From: Sambucus nigra | Taxonomy: Eukaryota > Streptophyta > Magnoliopsida > Dipsacales > Adoxaceae | Assembly (NCBI GenBank): GCA_949130495.1 | Contig: OX422214.1 | Location: forward strand, 257,304,187 to 257,368,186 | Reading direction: 5' to 3' | DNA: 64,000 nucleotides | Shown here: piece by piece, positions 23,671 to 34,012 of the stretch | Position numbering within the stretch: the stretch's first letter is position 1 | Layout: the number at the start of each line of letters is the position of its first letter | Made by a program: the position numbers and the translations under genes | Notes under the pieces: model-generated | Databases searched by the model: none | Seen by the model: the letters and a program-made list of their open reading frames with translations, nothing else | What the model was told of the DNA's origin: nothing

Positions 23671-25088
23671 AAATGAAAACCTTATGTTTATTTCAAATGA
23701 AAATCCTAATTAATTTGAAAACCTTAAAAAAAATCCTAATCCTAATCCACACATACACACACATACACCCTAGAATTGAAACTCCAAAATGATTTCAAAT
23801 GAAAACCCTAATTAATTTGAAATTAATTCGAAAACTCTAAAACAAACCACACCACAGACACACACACACCCTATAATGAAAACCCAAAAATGATTTCAAA
23901 TGAAAACCCTAATTAATTTGAAATTGATTTGAAACCTTAAAAATAATTTGAAACACACACGAAAACACATGTACTTATTTAATTTTTGTAATTTATTGTG
24001 CTAATTTATTATTCATTTATTATGCTAATTTAATATTTATTGTGCTAATTCAAAAATGATGTCACCTTATTATTTATTGTGCTAATTTTAAAATGATTCC
24101 ACCTTATTATTTATTGGGATTCTTGAATTGTTGTTTATTGGTGGATTTAAAAATTTAGATGGGCATTGAGTTGGTTGGCCCTAAGCATTTCTAATATTTC
24201 GCATTATTGTTTGAATTATTGTTTGGGATTCTTGAATTGTTATTAAACGATAGATTTGAACATTTAGATGGCCATTGAGTTGGTTGGCCCTAAGCATTTC
24301 TAACATTCAGGGTTATGATTCTACCGAATATAAATAAGACAAAAATGAAAATACTATAAATTTTGAAAGCTTATTGTTAAATAATTAATAATGCGAAATG
24401 AAACATAACTATGTATAAATCATCACTATAAATATTACTACCGAATAAATGAAACATACTTGCCATGGTAATATATAACTAACTACTTTGAATTACATAT
24501 AGTGCGCATATGTACTAGCCTTCTAGTTCTTACGCGTATGCATTCAATAGACCTTAGAACCGTTCGAGATTCATTACCCCTATAATGAGATCTATCGATT
24601 TGTCCCTTTTAGACATTTTGGGACGACATAGTTTCTGTATAATAATATTCTTTGTGGCTTAAACTTATTACTTTTGGAGGAAGTTCTGCTGTCGTCTCTT
24701 AATGTTCTTTGGGTACATACTAGATGATGCGGTGTTAAGTGTTATTTTAATTGATAAATTGAAATAACACTTACACTTATGAATCTATGTCGTGTACTTA
24801 GAGAACTACGGGGATATGCTGCCAAACTTTCCTCAAATTGGAACAATGTGCATGAGCTGCTTAGTATATTACAGAAATATTCAATCTTAAATGGGATAGG
24901 ACCACTCACCCTTTAGAGGAAATGGATGAAATATGGTTTATATTATTTTTAGAATATAACACCGAAAGATGAAATGTCAATCTTGTAGTAAATCATTTAT
25001 TGGAAATTAAATTTTCACACTTTTGTTTATACTAATCCATGAATATACACATCTTACCCATAATAGGTAATTATTTGTAGTAGCTGTA
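23670..25088. other. AT-rich CACTA leader, non-coding
   Basis: Contains a repeated phrase: AAAACCCTAATTAATTTGAA occurs near 23802 and 23904, TTATTTATTGTGCTAATTT near 24030-24090, and GAGTTGGTTGGCCCTAAGCA near 24168 and 24277. No coding signal. Probably 5' leader and intron sequence of the CACTA genes. Confidence 0.6.
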
Positions 25089-25555
25089 ATGGGATATCCT
25101 CTATACAAAGAGTGGATGAGTGAGACAAATAGACTAGGGGATGTGTTTCACAGAGGTGCTAATGAATTTGTGAAATATGCGAAGAGATGTCGTAATGATG
25201 AAGAATTCCTGTGTCCGTGTACTAAGTATAGGAACGGTAAGGTGTTTGGGGAGGAAATAGTTGAACTATATTTATTAATATGGGTTATGCAAGACAATTA
25301 TCGATTATGAATTTTTTATAGGGAATCGGATGTTCCTTTTATCCTTGAACAACCTTAACAATATGATAGATATACAAGGGAAGGAGGGCAATATAGATCA
25401 TAATATGCTAGAGGATTTAGTTGATGACGCGTATGGAGTTCATGAAGTGAAAGAAAATGAGGTCACCGACGATGTACAAGGTTCAAGTGCTCACGAAGAT
25501 ATCGGGATAAACCATGACGATGGCTACCAAAGTTTAAAATTTATGGTGACCCAAC
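25089..25555 (+). pseudogene. CACTA transposon-associated domain (start of TNP2 gene)
   Basis: From the ATG at 25089 the frame gives YKEWMSETNRLGDVFHRGAN, EFVKYAKRCRNDEEFLCPCT and KYRNGKVFGEEIVE. This matches the transposon-associated domain at the N-terminus of TNP2-type transposases (PF13963 pattern: W(M)xxxRxxxxYxxGVxxFxxFA...CPCxxCxN...VxxHLxxxGF). A shift near 25262 and a stop at 25308 break it. An acidic stretch follows (DMLEDLVDDAYGVHEVKENEV region, 25400-25470) and is cut at 25555 by an LTR; the gene resumes at 27663. Confidence 0.88.
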
Positions 25556-25580
25556 TGTGGCCATTCCCGATCCTCGCCGC

Positions 25581-25605
25581 GGGGGGGGGGGGGGGGGGGG
25601 GGGGG
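25581..25605. repeat. G25 homopolymer
   Basis: Twenty-five consecutive G on the plus strand, 25 bases into the solo LTR. Confidence 0.97.
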
Positions 25606-26899
25606 CGCATGAAGGAGGATCCTCGGGTCCCACGCGTCCCTCTCAGGAGCGCTTCGGCCGACGTCGTTTGAAATGAGGTGTAAAAAAATGTAGAGAGATT
25701 TAGAGTCACCAGTCTATTTTACTCAAAATAGACAAAAGAAAAAGGGGAATCCATCCCGAAGGACGGAATCCAAAGACATACTGGTGCATACGAAACCAAA
25801 ATGATTCGAGAAGGGTTCGGAGGCTAAGTTACGAAATAGGAAGGTGTTAGGCACCCGTTCCGGCCTTTCGGTCTCTCATGGATGTTTACTATTTTCCTTT
25901 TTTATTTTTCCTGTGATATGTATGCATGTGTATATATATAGTGGAGATAAGAATCCTCGACTTGTATCATGGAAGGGATAAAGCGAGTCATCCGTAGGAA
26001 GGTATAAAAATAATATTAGAAAATAAGATTTACGCGATTACCCTTACGTTGATCGTTATAATGGAACGATAACGCATATGGAGTAATACATCACTAAGAA
26101 CAAGTATATAGAATATAATAAAATTGGATTTAGAGAAGATAGAAAATGAGAGAGAAAGTGAGAATAGGACTCGAATCTCGGGTTTTACCCCGAGATGCCT
26201 ACGTAGCCTGTAAAGGCATCAAAGTCCATATAGTTCGCATACAAAATGAGGGGTGGGTTTATCCCATAAATCCAAATGGGGGATCTCTTATTTGTGAGTG
26301 TGTGTGTGTAGAAAAAGTGTTTTAGTTGTGAGAAAAGTGCGAGAAAAGTATGAGAATCCCTATTTGAAATTTATGAGCAAACCCTCTTTGTCTTATTTTT
26401 TGGGTTTTATTTATATGAAAATAAGAGATGTGCAATAATACTAAATAAAAAGTATATTAGGATGTGTGAGATGAGATAATAAAAGTGCTAAGTAATAAAA
26501 CAAGTTATTGAGAATTTAAGAGAATTTGAAGAGAAAGTTGAGAAAGTTGGACCTTCTTGAAGATCTTGAGCTTGATCTTGAATGTTGGAGAGCATCCCTT
26601 GCACTTGGATGATGATGGAGAGTGGATAATTAACCAAGTTTGATGAAAAGGATGATGAAAAGTGGAAGTTAGAAAGGGATTTGGATGTTGAAATCGCGCT
26701 GTCTTCGAGAGAGGTTTTTAGGATTTACTGAGAGCGATTTTTAACAGATCTGGGCTCCTTTTGAAAATGAGGTGAAGGCCTATTTTATAGGCCCAGGTCA
26801 CTGCCGATCGGCATAGACCTGGTCCTGCCTATCGACACCTGCCGATAGGCAGGGTCTGGAACCTGCCATTTGGTAGTGTGTTTCAGGACTTTTCAGAAA

Positions 26900-27580
26900 A
26901 TTGGCCCTCGAGGGCAAACCGTTGGTCAGAATCGTGCACGGGGTAGACCATTGGAAAGGTAATTCAGAGACCTTTGAAAATCATTTGGACCACTCTCGGG
27001 TTCGGGAGTTGACTTTTGGTCAAATATGGATCAGAAGCATTTGTCGGTCCATTGGATGGGGAATCGTTCGGACGTAAACGGATCGTTCGTCCGCATGGTA
27101 AGTCCGAATCGCATACGGGGTGGACCATTGGAAAGGTTAGGAGATGTACTTCGACATTACAAAGAGTTTGACCCGGTTTGGGGAGTTGACTTTGGTCAAC
27201 CGGGCCCTAGAAGCATCCGGTGACCTCTTGGAGTCAAATGGATCGTTCGTCCGCATGGTAAGTCACTTTCGCGCACAGAGCGGACCATTGGAAAGGGGTT
27301 TCAATGCCCTTCAAAGATTCATTTAGACTCGGTCAAGCTGAAGAGTTGACTTAGGTCAAACAGAGCCCGGGAGCGCCCGGTGGCCTCTAGATTAAGTTTC
27401 GGACGCAAACAGATCGTTTGTCCACATGGTAAGTCGGAATCACGCACGGGATGGACCATTTGAAAGGGATTTCAGTGCCCTTCGAAGATTCTTTCAACCT
27501 TGGTCGAGATGAAGAGTTTGACTTTTTGGTCAAACGGAGCCTGGGAGTGCCCAATGGCTTCTAGGTTAGTACTCGGGGTA
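26900..27580 (+). repeat. Tandem repeats of about 160-177 bp in the solo LTR
   Basis: The phrase GGACCATTGGAAAGG or a one-base variant recurs at 26945, 27122, 27292 and 27453, each preceded by (G)GTAAGTC...CGCACGGG-like sequence and followed by ...GTTGACTT(T)GGTCAA. Four diverged units. Confidence 0.85.
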
Positions 27581-27662
27581 TGACCTGGGTTTTAGTGATG
27601 AAGGGAGGTACTTGGGACCTAAGAAAAGTTAGGGGGTAACAAAATGGGGTGTCTACACCAAC

Positions 27663-29010
27663 CGTTGTACTCTAGCCGTGACAAAGATCAAATAACTTTA
27701 CATGCCATGGTTGGTTTACATAGTTTAAAGACCCAATATAGTTTGTCTGGAAATAATATAACAGGAATTTTGAATTGGGTGAAGGGCTTGCTACCCAAGC
27801 ATAATACACTTCCAAATATCTATCCTTCTATAAAGAACAGTTTAAAAGGGTGGGAATGAAGTATAAATCAATTCATGCTTATGTGTATGACTACATATTA
27901 TACCGAAAGGAGTATAAAAATCTTGATCAGTGTCCGGTATGCGATGAACCTAGATATGTGCAATCTATTGGCAAGGAAGGCACAAGCTCAAAAGTGCCTC
28001 AAAAAGTGTTAAAATATTTTCTCGTTGGGCCTATATTGAAGCAATTTTTTACAGTATCATGGATAGCGAAGGCAATGACCTGGCATGATAGCGAAAAAGT
28101 AGGGGACAATCTCATGCATCATCCTATTGATTCTATATCTCGAAAGAAGATGAGTTATGAGTATCCCGATTTTGCTTGAGAACAGCATAACATTTGTTTG
28201 TCAATATCAACGGATGGTTTCAATTCATTTGGAAAAATAAGCACCCATCAGAGTGTATGACCAGTAATCCAAGCACCATCTAAATTCCCTCATTTACAGT
28301 GTATGAGACCTGAATTTTGATGCTATCTTTATTGATACTTGGGCCAAAGGCACCACGTGAGGAAATCGATGTCGATTTGGCTACTTTGGTAAAATAATTA
28401 AATGAGTTATGGGAAGAGGATTTACACACATTTGTCTCTTTTAAAAAGGAAGAGTTTACACAGAAATCTTTGTTGACGTAGAAAATTCATGATTTTCCAA
28501 CTTATGGGACATTATTTGGTTGTGTAGTACATGTTTATTTGAGGTTCCCTATTTATGGAGAGGATATTGAATCTTTGCGTTTCACCTTTAGTGCAAAAAT
28601 ATATACCATTTCCCTAGGAGGTTTTTACCACCAACTCATAGTTTTAGATTTGAGAAATGTTATAATATTTTATCAAACGGGGTTGAAGATAGGCTACATC
28701 CTAAAAAAATTAAGGTTCTGAAATTGAAAGTAAATCTTCTATTTGTGGCCCTAATATGCTAGGTAAGAATCCTAAATTGAATAACATCAAGCATAAGAAG
28801 ACTCCACCGGGGAATGAAATTGATACAAGAAAGGCATGGTCTAGGAGGTCAATTTTATTTGACTTACCTTATTGGAACAATATCCCGGTGCGCCATATAT
28901 TGGATGTGGTGCATGCGAAGAAGAACATCACTGAACATATTGTGGGCACATGCCTTGGGGGAGTCATCCGCAGGATGGAGAAAATGCATGAAAAGACCTT
29001 AAATAATTGA
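27663..29010 (+). pseudogene. CACTA TNP2-like transposase, main part
   Basis: Directly after the LTR the frame reads QPLYSSRDKDQITLHAMVGL, then LLPKHNTLPNIYPSIKNSL (family: PNGETLPKSYYEAKK). The next frame gives KYKSIHAYVYDYILYRKEYK and CPVCDEPRY, a standard TNP2 block with a zinc-like CxxC, then KVPQKVLKYFLVGPILKQFF and MTWHDSEKVGDNLMHHPIDS. After a stop come ISTDGFNSFGKIS, LILGPKAPREEIDVDLATLV and FTQKS.LL...IHDFPTYG, and later RRSILFDLPYWNNIPVRHIL plus DVVHAKKNITEHIVGT (28846-28952; family RHNLDVMHxEKNV). Multiple shifts. The transposase would cut at the element ends. Confidence 0.93.
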
Positions 29011-29080
29011 AACTTAAGCCACAACTATGGTTGAAAGAAGATAATAGGGGAAGGATAATAATCCCCCTGGTGCGTTTACT

Positions 29081-29758
29081 TTGACGAGTGAGAAAGGTAA
29101 GGTGATTTTAGACGCAATATATTATTTGAAGGTTCAATCTAATTTTTCGTCCAACTTGCAAATGATTGCGAATTATGCTACCCATAATTTACATAAGTGT
29201 AAGTCCCACGATTGTCATGTGATCATGCAATTGGTTTCTCTATTGTTTAAGCACTGTTTCTCAAAGCACAAGGATTTGCGAAAGGCTATTATGCAAATTA
29301 GTATCTCCTTCTAACTTTTAAGTGATAAGGTAGTCAATTGAGATCAGATAGTGGTCGCAAAATTGGTAGTGACTGAAGCGATTTGTGTGTTAGAGAAGTA
29401 CTTTCCCCCATCATTCTTTGACATAAGTGTTCACTTATTGGTACACCTATGCGCCGGGGCACTTATTTGCAGCCCAGTTAGATATCGATGGATGTATCCG
29501 TTTGAAAGATTGATGAAAGTTTTCAAGGATTACGTCAAGAATACACGATATATTGAAGGATCAATTGCAGAGGAATATACAGTCGTGGAGTCATCAATCT
29601 ACACTCAGGAATATATGCCTGGCCCAAGCAGTGTGAATAACAGTGATGAATTCGTCGATGAGGGTGGTCAGGTAATGGATAAGCGAGTGAAATTGATGTG
29701 TTTACAACATGAACAAGAAGCTCATTATCTATTTGACACACATAAAGATGTCGAATAA
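29081..29758 (+). pseudogene. DUF4218 part of the CACTA transposase gene
   Basis: Block one (29081-29311) reads EKGKVILDAIYYLKVQSNFS and KSHDCHVIMQLVSLLF, matching KSHDCHVLMQQLLP of the family. Block two (29351-29756) reads CVLEKYFPPSFFDISVHLLV, SPVRYRWMYPFERLMKVFKD and YVKNTRYIEGSIAEEYTVVE, the hallmark of PF13960 (FPPSFFDVMVHL ... YRWMYPFERY ... GSIAEGY). A stop at about 29312 separates the two. Confidence 0.93.
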
Positions 29759-30031
29759 TGGAAAAAGTAAGTTTATGTTATTTTAAATCTTACATTATTT
29801 TAATTTTTATACATGATCAATTTCGTAATACGTTCATCACGATCATTGCAGAAAATACGACGCGCGTGGGAACAATAAAAGACAAAGAACGATAGCGCAA
29901 ACAGATAGCGAATTTAGGCTGTGGGTGTCACACGAAGTAATTATAATGAAAATGTCTCTTATTAAATGTCACATTACAAGAATGCTTTAAAACAAACCTA
30001 ATTGATTTATCTATAATCTCAGCTCTTAAAG

Positions 30032-30620
30032 ATGGGAGATGGGACATCAAGGCTTACTTGTCTAGTCACTGGACCCTTGTTTATGGCACACGAGTACAAA
30101 ATTTATCGATTGAATGGTTACGTAATCACTGCAAGGGTGTTCGATAAATATACAAATGTACAGAACTCGGACATTTCACATAAGGCTCTTACTTATTTTC
30201 GAGTGAGCACGAAATATAAAAATCCCGTTGAAGCTGAAATGACTTAATATGGTGTCATTCGAAATATATTTGAATTCGACTACGTAAGATGCAAAAAGGT
30301 TGTGCTTTAATGTGATTGGTTAAGAGTTGAGGACAAAAATGCTCGTAAAGTTGATCCTAGTACCAATTTGATGATGGTTGACTTGTCCAAGTTGAAGATC
30401 AAGGATCATGTGAGCGATGAGCCTTTTGTTTGTGATTTTTAAAAGGTCAAGCAAATGTTTTACTCAGAGTATATCAATAGTTAGTCGTGGTCTAGCGTCC
30501 TACACGTGCTGAAGTGTCTAACCGATAGTGTGGATGACTTGGCTTCTCCTATCGAATATCAATCCATGTTAGATGATAACCCGAATTTGAAAGAATTGTT
30601 ATAAGTATTCCAATTATTTG
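30032..30620 (+). pseudogene. DUF4216 part of the CACTA transposase gene
   Basis: The frame gives YKIYRLNGYVITARVFDKYT, then after a stop YGVIRNIFEFDYVRCKKVVLF and CDWLRVEDKN, then NLMMVDLSKLKIKDHVSDEPFV (stop) KVKQMFYSEY. This is the PF13952 pattern (YxxxxING...F...R...QNSGV ... YYGVIxDIxELDY...VVLFKCDW). It follows DUF4218 as in complete CACTA genes. The ending ASPIEYQSMLDDNPNLKELL lies near 30543-30602. Confidence 0.9.
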
Positions 30621-31200
30621 TAATAACCACTAGAGTGTATTCTTCTAGTTCTTTATTATTATTATCTCGGGTAGCAGTTTAATGCTTTTAATTCATTTGG
30701 AGTTGATCAATTTACATGGATATGACCCTAAATTGAATCATTTATAATGTAGTTAACTTGGATTCTTCTAATGCATTATTAACTTGTATTCTTTTAGTGT
30801 TTTGTTATTATTGTATTTGAATCAAAATTATTTTTTTGGTTAGTGAATATGTTAATTTGGATTTTAATCAATTTAAGCATAAATTCAAAATCCGTGACAT
30901 GACCCGAAATTGAAACAATATTTACATTTATAATGTCGTTAACTTTTATTCTTCTAGTGCTTTGTTAACTTGTATTCTTCTAGTGCTTTGTTATTATCGA
31001 ATTTGAATCAAAATTGGCTTTTTGGTTAGTGAATATGTTAATTTGGATTTTAATCAATTTAAGCATTAATTCAAAGTCCTTGACATGACCCGCAATTAAA
31101 ACAATATTTAGATTTATAATGTTGTTGACTTGTGTAATATTTTTATTCATTTGGATTTGATCATTTTTCATATACATGTTTGTACTAATAACAACATTGT
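30621..31200. other. Intergenic part of the CACTA element
   Basis: AT-rich, contains an imperfect direct repeat: TTGGTTAGTGAATATGTTAA and TTCTTCTAGTGCTTTGTTA occur twice (30835/31022 and 30950/30975). No coding signal. Confidence 0.6.
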
Positions 31201-32570
31201 TTTCAGGAAATGTATTTATCAGGGCGACGGGTAACGGAGGCGAGGAAGGCTCGTCTTCCACTAGGCCGCCAAAATAGGGCAAATTGGGGTCCCTCGTCAA
31301 GAACAAGACGACCTTACAGGTTAGGGCCCTAGAGTTGCTCAAGATGATCGTCGGCCCGTGGTACACAGATTAGAGGAAGGTACTTTCCGAGCTCAAGATG
31401 GCCATTTGTGTGTGTGTGGGGGGGGGGGAGGGGGGGAGGGTACTACAGGTAGTTACTCACTTTATTTTTATTTTGTATTTATATTTATATTTATATTTTA
31501 TAATTTAAATACAACTAACACTTACTTTCTTTTTGGTTTTGACAGGAACAATTCGGCTTAATCCCACGTGTCCGCGACTCCACGTTCGAACAATTGAGAG
31601 ATCAATACCAAATATGGAAGAAAAACATGCAGGCGCGGTACTTTGGGAAGGACTGGGAGTCCATATTGAGGTTCTATGACATGGTACTGTCAAAGGATCC
31701 GATCTCATTGGTAAGATGGCAGCAGTTTATCGATAATGAGATCTAGGAACGACAGTTGACCTCTCGTCAATCGGGAAGGGAAAACTAGGCCAAATGGGTC
31801 GATGTGCACTACTCCGGACGTACGTCTTACCCATAGGTGGAGCACACGATGGTAAGTTTTTAATTTTCTTTCATTTTATTTTTATTTTATTCTAATTTAG
31901 TATTGCCTTGCATTACTTACTAATTCTGCATTAGTTTATTTTCGGAGACGGGGAGTGGCCCTAGGGGTAGGCCACATAGACTCGATGCCTATATGATAAT
32001 TCTGACGAATAATGGCAAGGATAAGGAGGTGTCCCCGAGCGTGGCAGCCACAATTGCAAGTTATAAAAATATCTTATAATTGTTTAATTTTTTTAATTAT
32101 GTTATAATTTTTTTATTAACTTAACTAATCATAGTGTACTTTTTATCATTTCAGGCAAATCTTAATGAAGTGAACAACTCCCAGTCTGATGCCGACATGG
32201 CATCGTTGGCTATGTACGCACTAAGCCAATTGTTTGGGATGGATCACAAGGGGTGAATAAGGGGGAGAGCTCGCGGGAGGGGAAGCCGAGGCTCGTCGGG
32301 ATTGAGACGAGCAACACCGAATTGGCTCGTAAGGTCGACACCCATGGCGATAAGCTAGAAAGTTTGGAGGCAACGGTCCTCAATATGTTCGAGTACATGA
32401 AGCGTCAGTTAGGGTCCACCTCATGTAAGCGCAAGGGGAAAGCGGTAAATAAGGACGCCACTGCTCCATCTCTCTCACTCTCATCGTTGACATGCACCTA
32501 CTCGTCGCCTGCATATGATCCATTTGCATCCTTGACCCTCGTCAAACTGCCTATGTCAACAATGGGATGA
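31201..32570 (+). pseudogene. CACTA TNP1/Transposase_24-like gene with exon-intron structure
   Basis: An acceptor TTTCAG at 31201-31206 precedes MYLSGRRVTEARKARLPLGR. A second exon starts after TTTGACAG at about 31545 and reads RVRDSTFEQLRDQYQIWKKN and KDPISLVRWQQFIDNEI, ending before GTAAGTTTTT at 31853. A third piece (about 31937-32060) gives RLDAYMIILTNNGKDKEVSP; after the acceptor near 32155 comes NLNEVNNSQSDADMASLAMY. The frame 32253-32567 has a coiled-coil-like TELARKVDTHGDKLESLEAT. This order fits the second (Ptta/En/Spm, PF03004) gene of CACTA elements, whose product binds subterminal repeats. Stops at 31743 and 31785 break it. Confidence 0.7.
31418..31440. repeat. G-rich tract
   Basis: Interrupted G run after (GT)n in the CACTA second gene, probably within an intron. 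Confidence 0.9.
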
Positions 32571-33104
32571 TCGAGTGTGTATTTAATAGACCTTAGAGGT
32601 GGAAAGCCCATAGATAGGGGGTTGAGGGACCCGAACACACAGCCGGGTAGTGTCGTTCATGGACGTGTATTGTAAGATATTGAGGCAAGGGTTCGCGTCA
32701 TGCATATTTTACCCGAAAAAGAGAACGAACCCTTGTTGTTGGGCGAACAATGCGATGTTTATCAAATTGAGGACTGTATCAATTCATATGTAGCGTGGCT
32801 TACCTTCCTCCTCATATTTATTCAAAACTCAAGCCCTTGACATTATTTGAATTATTTTCATGCTTATGATTATTCATTGTTGGATATTATTTATATTTAT
32901 TTCATTTGAATATTGAATGTTGGTTGGTTATGAATATTTGCTGGTTAATTCATATGTAGTTTGTATGAATTATTGAATGTCTCTTGATATATATAATGTT
33001 TTATCATGTTTAAATATACTTTAACAGGTTAAAATATACTACTGGGCAGTGGCAGTACTTCCCAACAGTTTTATTTTTTTAATTCTGTCCAGAATTATCA
33101 TGGA
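32571..33104. other. 3' part of the CACTA element, non-coding
   Basis: AT-rich, with short traces of coding-like text near 32590-32800 that I cannot assign. Leads into the right subterminal array. Confidence 0.5.
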
Positions 33105-33325
33105 CTTTGATCATGACAAAGGAAAAAATGTGAAGGACTTGTCATGATAAAAGTCAATGATAATTTTTCATTTGTCACGGACTTGTTACGGTAAATGTCC
33201 GTGATAATTTTTTCTTCGACCGTGACAAGTCCGTTACAAAGGAATTATCCCCCCAAAACTTATCAAGATCAAAAACCGTGACAAGTCTTCCTTGTCAAGG
33301 TTTTTGATCGTGACAAGTTGGTAGT
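33105..33325. repeat. Right subterminal repeat array of the CACTA element
   Basis: Motifs matching the left array: catgacaaa, ttgtcatgat, tgtcacggac, tgtccgtgat, accgtgacaagt, aaccgtgacaag, cttgtcaagg, tcgtgacaagt. Confidence 0.8.
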
Positions 33326-33824
33326 TTTGGTGTAGTTCTTGCGAAAAAAATTGCTTGCTCTTGTATTGAAGTTGGGGCAACAAAAAAAACTTTTACCCAT
33401 GTTTTACTCAGTCCAATTTATCCTCCTGAAAGAAACATCCCCAAAATCACATATAATACATGATAAGAATGAACTATTATCTTCAAAAGTTGAGATGATA
33501 TAGGAGTATGTAGCCATCTACACAACAAATACATGATTTTATACTTGAAATTGTGTTTTTAGAACTAAAAAATAAGAGAAAGTGATGGATAAAAAAGAAT
33601 AAAGATAAATAAATTAGAGTGATGGATAGTAAAACCTTGAAAAAAGAAAAATAGAGTTTCAATGACACTAATAAGTAACTTTTCATTGACATGTATGTCA
33701 AAGTGGCTAGGGTTTTCTTATATAGGTGCGAAAAGGTCCAAAAGTGTATTTTGGACACAATAAAGTGTCATAATGTGGCCCAATGATATTTTGGACATTT
33801 CGTGCTAAAAAAATTGAAATATGA

Positions 33825-33938
33825 TTATGGGTTTAATTTCAATGGATTGATAGTTAAGGTGTGAGTTTATCGGATATTTTTCTTGAGGGGGTAATCCGTA
33901 AACCAGAGATAGTTTGAAGGGTTTTATGTAATTTACCC
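33825..33938 (-). repeat. Right terminal inverted repeat of the MULE
   Basis: Inverted copy of 21027-21150, ending TGTAATTTACCC. Confidence 0.8.
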
Positions 33939-33970
33939 TAAAACAATTCTAGCCACTAATAAAGTGAAAT

Positions 33971-33972
<2 letters not shown>

Positions 33973-34009
<37 letters not shown>
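33973..34009. repeat. (TA)n microsatellite
   Basis: About 18 TA units near the left end of the gypsy 5' LTR. Confidence 0.95.

Positions 34010-34012
<3 letters not shown>

Larger units (their letters stand above)
25556..27657 (+). repeat. Solo LTR of Ogre/Tat type with exact CCAAC target duplication
   Basis: Begins TGTGGCCATTCCCG and ends GGTAACAAAATGGGGTGTCTACA, the common 3' end of Ogre/Tat LTRs. Flanking CCAAC at 25551-25555 and 27658-27662 is a perfect 5 bp duplication. Inside are the blocks AGAGTCACCAGTCTATTTTA and GGAAGGTGTTAGGCACCCGT, both well known in Tat-type LTRs. No coding content; solo because no PBS or second LTR lies next to it. It interrupts the TNP2 gene. Confidence 0.88.
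23221..33337 (+). mobile_element. CACTA (En/Spm) DNA transposon, defective, hosting a solo LTR
   Basis: Left terminus CATTACACCAAAATTG and right terminus read inverted AACTACACCAAAACTA; both derive from CACTACACCAAAA with one or two changed bases. The 3 bp target duplication CTT is exact (23218-23220 and 33338-33340). Subterminal arrays of TGTCACGG/CCGTGACA-like motifs lie at both ends. Coding remnants in order are transposon-associated domain, TNP2, DUF4218, DUF4216 and a TNP1/Transposase_24-like gene, all plus strand. Length 10117 bp including a 2.1 kb LTR insertion. Confidence 0.92.
21027..33938 (+). mobile_element. Mutator-like element (MULE) with long terminal inverted repeats, hosting a CACTA element
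   Basis: Left end GGGTAAATTACACAAAAAAC and right end (read inverted) GGGTAAATTACATAAAACCC begin inverted repeats of roughly 110 bp that both continue with ...CCCCTCAA.AA.A.TA.CCGA/CGA.AAAC.CAC...TTAACTATCAA and a final AATTAAACCC block. Between them lie remnants of a MuDR-type transposase. Without the 10.1 kb CACTA insertion the element is about 2.8 kb. A clean 9 bp target duplication is not visible (gcttaaaag versus taaaacaat). Confidence 0.8.

Noticed and set aside
23493..23792. Thr/His-rich protein
   Set aside because: Translation of a (CA)n microsatellite.
33483..33758. Membrane protein on the minus strand
   Set aside because: Open frame of 91 codons in the AT-rich MULE end; hydrophobic composition comes from T-rich DNA, no motif.
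21018..33947. Exact 9 bp target duplication of the MULE
   Set aside because: Flanks gcttaaaag and taaaacaat share only TAAAA out of register.
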